From Burkholderia pyrrocinia (GTDB lineage Bacteria; Pseudomonadota; Gammaproteobacteria; Burkholderiales; Burkholderiaceae): a DNA stretch of 64,000 nt. Each line of letters begins with the position of its first letter. Within the stretch, counting starts at the first letter, position 1. Position numbers and translations under genes: made by a program. Below are positions 27,409-35,802 of the stretch, piece by piece. The notes under the pieces were generated by a model that ran no database searches, was not told where the DNA came from, and saw only the letters and a program-made list of their open reading frames with translations. Location of the stretch: positions 2,108,001 to 2,172,000 of the forward strand of contig NZ_CP011504.1 in the NCBI RefSeq assembly GCF_001028665.1, in the 5' to 3' direction.

Positions 27409-28136
27409 CGGGTGTCCTTGCGGTTCGTTTCGGTGCACGCGGTGGCGTGGCGACGGGACGAACTTTAGGACGGCAACGCGCGCCAGTCGCGTCATAAAAG
27501 ATGTCGCGGTGTTACACGTGACGTGCCTTTTTTCAGTACGACGAATGCCCGAATCGGAAGCGTCGATCAGGGGCGAGCCATGCCAGGCAAGGATGACGGC
27601 GACGCAGTCGCGTTCGGGTGGCAGGCGGCCGCATCGGTCAACGCGTGTCGTGCGCAGTCCGAACAGGTGTCACGGTGACACGCGGCGACATATTTGCCGA
27701 CCGGTTCACGGAGGCGCAGCGCATATTGAACGCCGACGGTGCGGCACGTACGACCGGAGTCCGCTCAACGTCAACGTGCAGCCGTAGCCATGTACCGGCC
27801 GATGAATCACCACGCGATCGGAAACCTCCGTGTTCGTGTGTCGTGCATCCGCATCCGTCGACACATGTGTCGCGCACTGTCGACCGGCCCCGCCACGACA
27901 TACGGCGACACATTTCGCGCGCGACATGTTCACGCGGGGCCATCAACCGTCGAACCTCCAGTCCACAAGCGCCCGCAACCGCCACCCGCCGCCCGAACGC
28001 AATTCGCCACGACATACGGCGACACATTTGATGCGTGGTTTTTCCATTCCGCGCCCACTACAGTGCGTTCCATTCGACGCGACGGCAGCACGTACCGCAC
28101 ATGACGCGTCCGACTCAACCGAAGGAAAGACCCATC
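27409..28136. other. 728-bp stretch without a recognisable gene
   Basis: All six frames give only Arg/His-rich short frames without ribosome sites. It contains three copies of a 20-bp motif (see the repeat entry) and a TGTCG-rich sequence. It likely holds the promoters of the divergent repeat-protein and hydroxylase genes. Confidence 0.6.
27677..28030. repeat. three dispersed copies of a 20-bp motif, GACATACGGCGACACATTTG
   Basis: Copies at 27677-27696 (GACACGCGGCGACATATTTG, 17 of 20 matching), 27897-27916 (one terminal mismatch) and 28011-28030. The second and third share 25 identical bases starting CGCCAC (27891-27915 and 28005-28029). All are direct repeats, 220 and 114 bp apart, upstream of the hydroxylase gene. 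Confidence 0.85.
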
Positions 28137-29045
28137 ATGCTCACGACCACAGGAAAGCTCGCGTACTTCGTCACACTCTTCATCGTCGTCGTTTCGCTCG
28201 TCGAGGCGGTCGTGCTCACCTGGCGCCGCAGCCGCCAGCCCGAACCGTTCGACTGGAACGAGGTCTGGCTTTCGCTCGCCGATCTCGCGGGCCGCAAGCT
28301 GCTCGCGCTGGTGCCGCTGTCGCTCGCCACGCCGGTGTTCGATTTCGCATGGGCGCACCGGCTCTTCACGATCCCGCTCCACAGTGTCGCGCTCGCGCTG
28401 CTCGTGTTCGTCGGCCAGGAGTTCTGCTACTACTGGTATCACCGCGCGTCGCACCGCGTGCGCTTCTTCTGGTCGACGCACGCGGTGCACCATTCGCCGA
28501 ACCAGTTGACGCTGTCGTCCGCATTCCGTCTCGGCTGGACCGGCAAGATCGCCGGCGCCGCGATGTTCTTCACGCCGCTCGTGTGGCTCGGCGTGCGTCC
28601 GGAAGCCGTGCTCGCGATCCTGTCGTTCAACCTGATGTACCAGTTCTGGCTGCACAACACGTGGATGCCGAAGCTCGGCTGGCTCGAATACGTGTTCAAC
28701 ACGCCGTCCGCGCATCGCGTGCACCATGCGTCGAATCTCGACTACCTCGATGCGAACTACGGCGGCGTGCTGATCGTGTTCGACCGGCTGTTCGGCACCT
28801 ACGTCGCCGAGCGCGCCGACGAGCCGTGCCGCTACGGCCTCGTCACGCCGACCCGCTCGCGCAATCCGTTCGTCGTCGAGCTCGAGCACTGGGCGAGCCT
28901 CGCCCGCGACGTCGCGACGGCCCGCGACGTGTGGACCGCGATCCGCTTCGTGATGCTGCCGCCGGGCTGGCGTCCGGGCAACCAGGGCGAAACGACGGAG
29001 GAGCTGCGCCGCCGCAGCCTCGGCGCTACGCGCACGCAGGCGTGA
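28137..29045 (+). CDS. sterol desaturase / fatty-acid hydroxylase superfamily membrane protein
   Basis: 302 residues with several hydrophobic helices and the full di-iron histidine set: HRASH (H-x-x-x-H), STHAVHH (H-x-x-H-H) and HRVHHAS near residue 200, plus an HNTWMPKLGW His between. Such proteins hydroxylate or desaturate lipids in the inner membrane using a di-iron centre and oxygen. Start 28137 follows GAAGGAAAG. A frame-compatible ATG at 28035 lies in the repeat region and is unlikely. The SDR gene downstream (106 bp) is on the same strand and probably supplies or uses the same substrate or cofactor. Confidence 0.9.
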   Translation: MLTTTGKLAYFVTLFIVVVSLVEAVVLTWRRSRQPEPFDWNEVWLSLADLAGRKLLALVPLSLATPVFDFAWAHRLFTIPLHSVALALLVFVGQEFCYYWYHRASHRVRFFWSTHAVHHSPNQLTLSSAFRLGWTGKIAGAAMFFTPLVWLGVRPEAVLAILSFNLMYQFWLHNTWMPKLGWLEYVFNTPSAHRVHHASNLDYLDANYGGVLIVFDRLFGTYVAERADEPCRYGLVTPTRSRNPFVVELEHWASLARDVATARDVWTAIRFVMLPPGWRPGNQGETTEELRRRSLGATRTQA

Positions 29046-29151
29046 ACGGCGCTACGCTGTCGAAACGCCGGCCGCGCACGCCCGTGCCGCGGCCGGCATG
29101 CCCCATGCATCACGCACAACCAACCCATCTTCGATCCAGGAGAGCACATCG

Positions 29152-29865
29152 ATGGAACACGACCTGAAAGGCAAGGCAGTCGCGATCACCGGCGGCTTCG
29201 GTCATCTGGGCGTCGCGACGGCCGCGTGGCTGGGCAAGCGCGGCGCACGCGTCGCGCTGATCGGCCGCGGCGCGGCGCCGGCTGCGCAGACGCTGCCCGG
29301 CGTGCCGGCCGACGCGCTGTGCATAGGCGGCATCGACCTCGTCGACCCGCAGGCCGCCGCACGGGCGCTCGAATCGGTGCACGGCGAATTCGGCCGGGTC
29401 GACGCGCTGCTGAACATCGCCGGTGCATTCGTGTGGCAGACGATCGCCGATGGCGACGCCGCCACGTGGGACCGCATGTACGAGCTGAACGTGAAGACCG
29501 CACTGAACGCGTCGAAGGCTGCGCTGCCTTACCTGCTCGCGAGCCCGGCCGGCCGTGTCGTCAACATCGGTGCGGGCGCGGCGTTCAAGGCCGGCGCGGG
29601 CATGGGCGCTTATGCGGCCGCGAAGGCCGGCGTCGCGCGGCTCACCGAGGCGCTGGCAGCCGAACTGCTCGACCGCGGCGTGACGGTGAACGCGATCCTG
29701 CCGAGCATCATCGATACGCCGCCGAACCGCGCGGACATGCCCGACGCGGATTTCACGCGCTGGGTCCGGCCGGAACAGATCGCGGCGACGATCGGGTTCC
29801 TGCTGTCGGCCGACGCGCAGGCGATCACCGGCGCATCGATTCCGGTGAACGGCCGCGTCGCGTAG
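29152..29865 (+). CDS. short-chain dehydrogenase family protein, dihydropteridine-reductase-like (catalytic Ser absent)
   Basis: 237 residues. The cofactor loop is TGGFGHLG rather than TGxxxGIG, and the segment before the catalytic Tyr reads NIGAGAAFKAGAGMGAYAAAK, so the position of the usual catalytic Ser (13 before Tyr) is Ala. This is the pattern of quinoid dihydropteridine reductase (QDPR), which keeps Tyr and Lys but lacks Ser. The C-terminus still has the SDR end ITGASIPVNGRVA. Start 29152 has CCAGGAGAG upstream. A redox partner role for the upstream hydroxylase is possible but speculative. Confidence 0.8.
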   Translation: MEHDLKGKAVAITGGFGHLGVATAAWLGKRGARVALIGRGAAPAAQTLPGVPADALCIGGIDLVDPQAAARALESVHGEFGRVDALLNIAGAFVWQTIADGDAATWDRMYELNVKTALNASKAALPYLLASPAGRVVNIGAGAAFKAGAGMGAYAAAKAGVARLTEALAAELLDRGVTVNAILPSIIDTPPNRADMPDADFTRWVRPEQIAATIGFLLSADAQAITGASIPVNGRVA

Positions 29866-29959
29866 CGCGCCCGGGCTGGGCTCGCCGTGCGGCGGCTCGC
29901 GCCGCGGCCGGCCGTGCGTACAATGTCGCACCGGAAACGCGCGAGCCCAGCCTGAGACC

Positions 29960-30670
29960 ATGAATCAGCCCAATATCCTGATCGTCGAAGATGAAATGGC
30001 GATCGCGGACACGATCGTCTATGCCCTCGGCACGGACGGCATGCAGACCGTCCACTGCACGCTCGGGCAGGCGGCGCTCGACCATCTGCGCGATACGCGC
30101 TTCGACCTGGTCGTGCTCGACGTCGGCCTGCCGGACCTCAGCGGCTTCGAAGTATGCCGGCGGCTGCGCACGTTCACCGACGTACCGGTGATCTTCCTGA
30201 CCGCGCGGCACGACGAGATCGACCGGATCGTCGGGCTCGAAATCGGCGCCGACGATTATGTGGTCAAGCCGTTTTCGCCGCGCGAGCTGGCCGCGCGGGT
30301 GCGCGTGATCCTGCGGCGCTTCTACCGGACGGCCACGCCGCAACCGACGCCCGCGCCGGCAGAGGCGCAGGCCACGACAACCGCGCCGGGCTTCGTGCTC
30401 GACGCCGACGGCGCGCGCGTGTCGTGGCTCGGCCACGCGCTGGACCTCACGCGCTACGAATTCGGCCTGCTGGCGCTGCTGGTCCGGCATCCGGGGCGCA
30501 TCTATTCGCGCGAGCAACTGATGGACCTCGTGTGGCACGAGGCGCTCGATTCGGCCGACCGCACGGTCGATACGCACATCAAGACGCTGCGCGCGAAACT
30601 GCGCGCGATCGATCCCGGGCGCGACCCGATCCGCACGCATCGCGGGATGGGTTATTCGCTGCAACCGTAA
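29960..30670 (+). CDS. creB: response regulator CreB
   Basis: 236 residues, OmpR family. Receiver: VEDEMA acidic pair, phospho-Asp in LVVLDVGLPD, LTARHDE, and VVKPFSPRELAARV. The C-terminal winged helix has REQLMDLVWHEALDSADRTVDTHIKTL and RTHRGMGYSL. The order regulator, sensor, CreD-type membrane protein and the TTCAC tags before creD identify it as CreB, which in Enterobacteria and Aeromonas controls metabolic genes and, in some species, beta-lactamase expression. A -10-like TACAAT lies at 29919-29924, 36 bp before the start. Confidence 0.93.
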   Translation: MNQPNILIVEDEMAIADTIVYALGTDGMQTVHCTLGQAALDHLRDTRFDLVVLDVGLPDLSGFEVCRRLRTFTDVPVIFLTARHDEIDRIVGLEIGADDYVVKPFSPRELAARVRVILRRFYRTATPQPTPAPAEAQATTTAPGFVLDADGARVSWLGHALDLTRYEFGLLALLVRHPGRIYSREQLMDLVWHEALDSADRTVDTHIKTLRAKLRAIDPGRDPIRTHRGMGYSLQP

Positions 30671-30684
30671 CGACCGGCACTGCC

Positions 30685-32136
30685 ATGCATATCGGCCTGC
30701 GCATCTTCTTCGGCTTTTTCCTGATCGTCGGTCTCGCCGCGCTGATCACGCTGCGCGTGTTCGTGCAGGAGGTGAAACCCGGCGTGCGCGAGGCGATGGA
30801 AGACACGCTCGTCGACACCGCGCAGGTGTTGGCGACACTGTCCGCCGACGACATGGCGAACGGGCATATCGCCGACGGCGCCTTCGCGCGGCAGCTCGAA
30901 AAACTGCACGAGAGCCCGGTCAGCGCGAACGTGTGGGGCATGCACAAGAACACGATCAGCTACCGCATCTACATTACCGACGTGCACGGCATCGTGCGCT
31001 ACGACTCGGCCGGCGGTGCGGTCGGGCAGGACTATTCGCGCTGGAACGACGTGTACCGGACGCTGCGCGGCGAATACGGCGCACGCAGCACGCGCGCCGA
31101 TCCGAACGACGAGAGCAGCACCGTGATGCACGTAGCTGCCCCGATCCGGCGCGGGAACGAGATCATCGGCGTGCTGACGATCGCGAAACCGAACCAGACC
31201 GTCGCGCCGTTCATCGCGCGCAGCCAGCGCAAGATCATGCTGTACGGCGCGTTGCTGATGGGCGGCGCAATCCTGATCGGCGCTGCTTGCACGTGGTGGC
31301 TGGTGCTCGGGCTGCGGCGCCTGCAACGCTATGCGCGCGCGATCGCGGCCGGCGAGCGCGCGGCGATGCCGCTGCAGGGCGCGAACGAACTGGCCGAGCT
31401 CGGGCGCGCGGTGGAAAGCATGCACCAGCGCCTGGAAGACCGGCAGTACGTCGAAACCTACATCCACACGCTCACGCACGAGATGAAAAGCCCGCTGGCC
31501 GCGATCAGCGGCGCGGCGGAACTGCTGCAGGAAGAGATGCCGGTCGCGAACCGCCGGCGCTTCACCGAGAACATCCGCCGTCAGGCCGGCCGCCTCGAAC
31601 AGATGATCCGCAAGCTGCTCGCGCTGGCCGAAGTCGAGCAGAAGCAACGCCTGTCGGTGCACGAACCGGTGGCACTGCTGCCGGTGCTCGAACAGCTCGT
31701 CGAGGATATCGAGCCGCGTGCGCGCCAGCGCGGCGTGAGCCTGCGGATCGACGCGAACGACGCGGCCGATCCGGCCATCGTCGAAGGCGATCCGTTCCTG
31801 CTGCGCCAGGCGCTCGGCAACCTGCTCGACAACGCGCTGGATTTCGCGCCGCAGGGCAGCACGATCCGGATAGCGCTCGAACGGCAGCCGGCGGGCAGGG
31901 CGCACGTCGCGGTCGTGCGCGTCGCCGACGACGGCCCTGGCGTGCCCGACTATGCGCTGTCGCGCGTGTTCGAACGCTTCTATTCGCTGCCGCGCCCCGA
32001 CGGGCAGGATCGCAGCACGGGCCTCGGGCTGTGTTTCGTCCGCGAAGTCGCGATGCTGCATCGCGGCCAGGTCGCACTCGCGAACCGCGACGAAGGCGGC
32101 GCGTGCGCGACGCTCACGCTGCCGTCGGCTGGCTGA
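30685..32136 (+). CDS. creC: sensor histidine kinase CreC
   Basis: 483 residues. Helix 1 is near residues 1-28 (GLRIFFGFFLIVGLAALITL), then a sensor region of about 155 residues containing NTISYRIYITDVHGIVRYDS (a Cache-like fold pattern), and helix 2 near 190-212. Then HAMP, the H-box THEMKSPLAAISGAAELL, the N-box NLLDNALDFAP and the G-box STGLGLCFVREV. Only 14 bp separate it from creB. CreC of Enterobacteria responds to carbon and growth conditions. Confidence 0.93.
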   Translation: MHIGLRIFFGFFLIVGLAALITLRVFVQEVKPGVREAMEDTLVDTAQVLATLSADDMANGHIADGAFARQLEKLHESPVSANVWGMHKNTISYRIYITDVHGIVRYDSAGGAVGQDYSRWNDVYRTLRGEYGARSTRADPNDESSTVMHVAAPIRRGNEIIGVLTIAKPNQTVAPFIARSQRKIMLYGALLMGGAILIGAACTWWLVLGLRRLQRYARAIAAGERAAMPLQGANELAELGRAVESMHQRLEDRQYVETYIHTLTHEMKSPLAAISGAAELLQEEMPVANRRRFTENIRRQAGRLEQMIRKLLALAEVEQKQRLSVHEPVALLPVLEQLVEDIEPRARQRGVSLRIDANDAADPAIVEGDPFLLRQALGNLLDNALDFAPQGSTIRIALERQPAGRAHVAVVRVADDGPGVPDYALSRVFERFYSLPRPDGQDRSTGLGLCFVREVAMLHRGQVALANRDEGGACATLTLPSAG

Positions 32137-32142
32137 ACGCGC

Positions 32143-32191
32143 TTCACGTTCGCCACACATTCGCTTCACACCGGCTTCAATCGCCCTTCAC
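32143..32191 (+). promoter_or_regulatory. phased CreB-tag array before creD
   Basis: Five pentamers at exact 11-bp steps: TTCAC (32143), CACAC (32154), TTCAC (32165), TTCAA (32176) and TTCAC (32187). The known CreB/blr tag is TTCAC-N6-TTCAC, that is two TTCAC at an 11-bp step, so this is a run of such tags, two of them with one weaker partner. It ends 49 bp before the creD start. Confidence 0.8.
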
Positions 32192-32239
32192 CGGGCCCGC
32201 TCATGCTGACCGTATCTTCCACTCCGGTACCCGTCAGCA

Positions 32240-33631
32240 ATGAATCGAGTCCTGTTGTTCAAGTCCGTGATCACCGCGTTTCTCGCGCTGTCGATCCTGA
32301 TCCCGCTGCACATGGTCCAAAGCATCGTGCAGGAACGCGCCGAGTATCGCGAGAGCGCATTGCAGAGCATCTGGGCGAGCTACGCGGGGCCGCAGACGGT
32401 GACGGGGCCGGTGCTCGTCGTGCGCTACACGGAAGTCACGCGCGTGCGCGACGAAACGAAGGCCGGCGGCGCGGCGAAAACGAGCCTCAAGAGCGAGACG
32501 AAGCGCCTGCTCGTGTTTCCGAAGACGCTGAACGTCGACGGCACGCTCAAGGTCGAGGTGCGCTACCGTGGCATCCACAAGGCGCTCGTGTACGGGCTGG
32601 ACAGCCGGCTGACGGGCACGCTGGCGCTGCCGGACCTGAAGAAGCTGCCGCAGGCCGACGGCCACGTGAGCTTCGCGGTCGACAGCGCGTATGTCGCGAT
32701 CGGCATCGGCGACATTCGCGGGCTGAAGGCGCAGCCCGATCTGCGCGTCGGCGGCAAGCGGTTCGACGTGGAGCAGGGCACGCGGCTGGACAGCCTGCGT
32801 CAGGGCGTGCACGCGAATCTCGACCTCGCGGCGCTGGCGGACGCAAACGCAGGGGCCGTCGTGCCGTTCAGCGTCGACCTGCCGCTGGCGGGGGCGGAAT
32901 CCGTCGCGTTCGCACCGGTGGCTGACCAGAACGATTTCGCGCTGACATCGACGTGGCCGCATCCGAGCTTCGGCGGCGCGTTCCTGCCGGGCGAGCGAAC
33001 GATCGATGCGCACGGGTTCACCAGCAACTGGCACGTGACGTCGTTCAACACGAAGGCACGCGAGCAGGTCGCGACCGGCAACGGGGAAGGCGCGATCGAG
33101 ATGGCGTCGGTGTCGGTGATCGAACCCGTGAACGTTTATCTGCAAGCCGAACGCGCGACGAAGTACGGCGCGCTGTTCGTGATGCTCACGTTCGCGAGCT
33201 TCTTCATGTACGAACTCGTGAAGCGGCTGCGCATTCACCCGATCCAGTACCTGCTGGTCGGCCTGTCGCTCGCGCTGTTCTTCCTGCTGCTGCTGAGCCT
33301 GTCCGAGCACATCGCGTTCGGTTATGCGTATCTCGCGGCGAGCGGCGCTTGCATCGGGCTGCTCGGTTTCTACCTGTCGTTCGTGCTGCACAGCGTGAAG
33401 CGCGGCGCGACGTTCGCGGCGCTGCTCGCGATGCTGTACGCGGCGCTCTACGGGCTGCTGCTGTCGGAAGACAACGCGCTGATGCTCGGTTCGCTGCTGC
33501 TGTTCGCGATCCTCGCCGGCATCATGACGCTCACGCGCCGCATCGACTGGTATGCGCTCGGCGCCGCGTGGCAGCCGCTGGCCGACAAGTCGGGCGCGGA
33601 TGCCTTGAAGCCGGGTGCGCCGGCGAAGTAA
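32240..33631 (+). CDS. creD: inner-membrane protein CreD
   Basis: 463 residues, matching E. coli CreD in length. One helix at the N-terminus (LFKSVITAFLALSILIPLHM), a large periplasmic part of about 290 residues, then five or six helices from residue about 310 (ALFVMLTFASFFMYELVKRL ... ILAGIMTLTRRIDWYALG). CreD is the main target of CreBC in enteric bacteria; its expression affects envelope integrity and colicin or antibiotic tolerance. Separated from creC by 103 bp containing the CreB tags, so likely to have its own promoter. Confidence 0.93.
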   Translation: MNRVLLFKSVITAFLALSILIPLHMVQSIVQERAEYRESALQSIWASYAGPQTVTGPVLVVRYTEVTRVRDETKAGGAAKTSLKSETKRLLVFPKTLNVDGTLKVEVRYRGIHKALVYGLDSRLTGTLALPDLKKLPQADGHVSFAVDSAYVAIGIGDIRGLKAQPDLRVGGKRFDVEQGTRLDSLRQGVHANLDLAALADANAGAVVPFSVDLPLAGAESVAFAPVADQNDFALTSTWPHPSFGGAFLPGERTIDAHGFTSNWHVTSFNTKAREQVATGNGEGAIEMASVSVIEPVNVYLQAERATKYGALFVMLTFASFFMYELVKRLRIHPIQYLLVGLSLALFFLLLLSLSEHIAFGYAYLAASGACIGLLGFYLSFVLHSVKRGATFAALLAMLYAALYGLLLSEDNALMLGSLLLFAILAGIMTLTRRIDWYALGAAWQPLADKSGADALKPGAPAK

Positions 33632-33911
33632 GCGCAGGTTTCGCGTGCGTTGCCGGCCGGGGTTGCCCGGTCGGCGCGCAACGCCGCGCGGGACGGCCGC
33701 GATTCACGCGTGAGACGAAGGCCGCCGATACCGAGCCAGCGGAATGTCGGCGACGGCCGTGATCAGGGATCTCGCGGCGCTCGACGGTACCGCGTACCTC
33801 GAACTCATGGGCGGGCCATCTGCGCACGCCTGCCGAAGGATGTGACGCTGCCGGCAGGCCGGGCGGCATCCACTTATACTGGTGGACGTTCCTCGTCATT
33901 CGATCTTCGCC

Positions 33912-34118
33912 GTGCCCACGCCTGCCCCCATCGATCCGTCCGATCCGTCCGCCGACGATCCCCGTCCGACCCCGCCCGAACAGCCTGAACTGGAAGACTG
34001 CTGCAACAGCGGCTGCTCACCGTGCGTTTTCGATCTGTACGACGAAGCGCTCGCGCGCTATCGCATCGAACTGGCCGAGTGGGAAGCGCGGCAGGCGCAA
34101 CGCAAACAACACCGGTAA
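33912..34118 (+). CDS. oxidoreductase-like-domain small protein (Cys-rich)
   Basis: 68 residues from GTG 33912. A Pro/Asp-rich N-terminus leads to LEDCCNSGCSPCVFDLYDEALARYRIELAEW, a four-cysteine motif followed by an amphipathic helix, the pattern of the small oxidoreductase-like family (possible metal site). A -10-like TATACT lies at 33875-33880, so transcription would begin near 33887; that favours GTG 33912 over GTG 33882. Neither start has a clear ribosome site. Stands alone; function unknown. Confidence 0.68.
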   Translation: MPTPAPIDPSDPSADDPRPTPPEQPELEDCCNSGCSPCVFDLYDEALARYRIELAEWEARQAQRKQHR

Positions 34119-34194
34119 GCCGGATGCCGGCGAGCGGCCGCGCATTCGCCATTCCCGCTTCGGGTCCTGCCGGCGGTGCGATCTTCGTCCCGCG

Positions 34195-35655
34195 TCACGC
34201 GCCCGCATGCAGCCGCCGATGCAGCGGCCCGAGCGCCGTCGACAGTGCGATGCACGCAAGCAATACGACCGTCAGCGTGAACATCGACGTCCGGAACCCC
34301 TGCACGTAGTCGACCGCGGCCGGATGCACGCCGAGCCGCGCGAAGAACACGCCGCCGATCGTCGCGGCGCCGACGGCCGCGCCGATCTGCAGCATCGCGC
34401 TGACCATCCCTGACGCGACGCCCGCGCGGGCCGCGTCGACTTCCGCGAGCACGATCCGCACGACCGACGGCAGCACGAGCCCTTGCCCGATGCCGATCGC
34501 CGCGATGCCCGCGTAGAAGCCGGGCCCCGGCGCGCCTTCGCGGGCGAGCGCGGCGGCGGTCGCGACGCCGGCCGCGAGCATGACGAAGCCGAGCGTCAGC
34601 ACGCGATACCCGCCGAACCGGCCGACGAGGCGCGGCATCAGCAGCGGGCTCGCGAGGAAGCCGAGCCCGAGCGGCAGGATCGCGAACCCGGACGCGAGCG
34701 GCGACCAGTTCAGGCAGCCCTGCAGATAGATCCCGTAGCTCAGGAAGAACGCGCTCAGCGTGTAGAACAGGAACGCGAGCAAGAGCCCGAGCGCGACGAC
34801 CGGGTTGCGGAACAGGCGCACGTCGAGCAGCGGATCGTGGCCGCGGGCGAGCCTGCGCGCTTCGACCGCCAGCAGCGCGCCGAGCATCGGCAACGCGCCG
34901 ACGACGCACGCGATCATCCACAGCGGCCAGCCCGCCTCGCGGCCCTGCGTGAGCGGATACACGAGCATCAGCAGGAACAGCGACATCAGCACCGTGCCCG
35001 GCACGTCGATGCGCTGGCCGCGCGGCGGCCGGTTTTCCGGGATGAAGCGCCAGCTTCCGATCAGCGCAAGGATGCCGATCGGCAGATTGACGAGGAAGAT
35101 CGCGCGCCAGCCGAGCCCGAACGGATGCAGGCTGATCAGTGCGCCGCCGCCGAGCTGGCCGATCACGGCCGCGAGGCCGAACGCGAAACCGTAGAAGCCC
35201 ATCACGCGCACCTGTTCCTGCGGGCTGAACACGCTGCGGATCGTCGCGAGCACCTGCGGCGCGAGGATCGCCGCGAACAGGCCCTGCAGCACGCGGCCGC
35301 CGACGAGCACCGTACCGCTGCCGGCGAGCCCGCACAGCGTCGACGCGAGCACGAAACCGGCCATCCCCAGCATGAACATGCGCTTGCGGCCGTACAGGTC
35401 GCCGAGGCGGCCGCCCGTGATCTGCACGACGGCGCTCGCGCACGCATAGGCCGACACGACGAGCTGAAGTTCGGCCGGGCGCGCGCCGATGCCGTCGCGG
35501 ATGGCCGGCAGCGCGAGATTCACGATGAAGTAGTCGAGCGGCGGCAGAATGGCGCCGACCAGCAGGACCGCGAGCGCCCAGCCGTGATGGCTGCGCGGCG
35601 TCGCCGCGGCAGCCGCGCCGGCCGGCGCGCAGGGGGCAAGGGTGGGGGTCGTCAT
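34195..35655 (-). CDS. MFS drug-efflux transporter, DHA2/EmrB-like (14-helix type)
   Basis: 486 residues. MFS motif A GRLGDLYGRKRMFMLG after helix 2; motif C-like VLQGLFAAILAPQVLATI; about 14 hydrophobic helices. Start 35655 (MTTPTLAP) is chosen because the protein pattern starts there; another ATG lies upstream at 35712 in the same frame. Divergent from a LysR gene (147 bp apart), which likely regulates it. Substrate unknown; probably efflux of small organic molecules. Confidence 0.92.
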   Translation of the reverse strand: MTTPTLAPCAPAGAAAAATPRSHHGWALAVLLVGAILPPLDYFIVNLALPAIRDGIGARPAELQLVVSAYACASAVVQITGGRLGDLYGRKRMFMLGMAGFVLASTLCGLAGSGTVLVGGRVLQGLFAAILAPQVLATIRSVFSPQEQVRVMGFYGFAFGLAAVIGQLGGGALISLHPFGLGWRAIFLVNLPIGILALIGSWRFIPENRPPRGQRIDVPGTVLMSLFLLMLVYPLTQGREAGWPLWMIACVVGALPMLGALLAVEARRLARGHDPLLDVRLFRNPVVALGLLLAFLFYTLSAFFLSYGIYLQGCLNWSPLASGFAILPLGLGFLASPLLMPRLVGRFGGYRVLTLGFVMLAAGVATAAALAREGAPGPGFYAGIAAIGIGQGLVLPSVVRIVLAEVDAARAGVASGMVSAMLQIGAAVGAATIGGVFFARLGVHPAAVDYVQGFRTSMFTLTVVLLACIALSTALGPLHRRLHAGA

Positions 35656-35768
35656 GAACGAAGGGTCCGAAAAGAATGAGGGCCGTATGCACGAGCGGCG
35701 CAGGTCGGCCATTGACCCCGTATTCTGGGTGCGGTCAACGAATCGGAAAAGCGGGAAAGAGTGGTAGC

Positions 35769-35791
35769 ATCCATCGGGTTAATCGATGGAT
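35769..35791. promoter_or_regulatory. inverted repeat in the MFS/LysR divergent region (LysR operator candidate)
   Basis: ATCCATCG-N7-CGATGGAT, perfect 8-bp arms. It contains an ATC-N9-GAT, close to the T-N11-A LysR box. It ends 11 bp before the LysR start at 35803, a position suited to autorepression; the MFS start is 113 bp away on the other side. Confidence 0.6.
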
Positions 35792-35802
35792 GGGGAATGG
35801 CG

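Noticed and set aside
27638..28027. Arg-rich 129-codon minus-strand frame with repeated MCRRMSWR
   Set aside because: The repeat arises from the 20-bp DNA motif; there is no ribosome site and no family match, so I treat it as non-coding.
33632..33911. Possible gene after creD
   Set aside because: Frames here lack ribosome sites and any recognisable pattern; only a -10-like TATACT near its end is notable.
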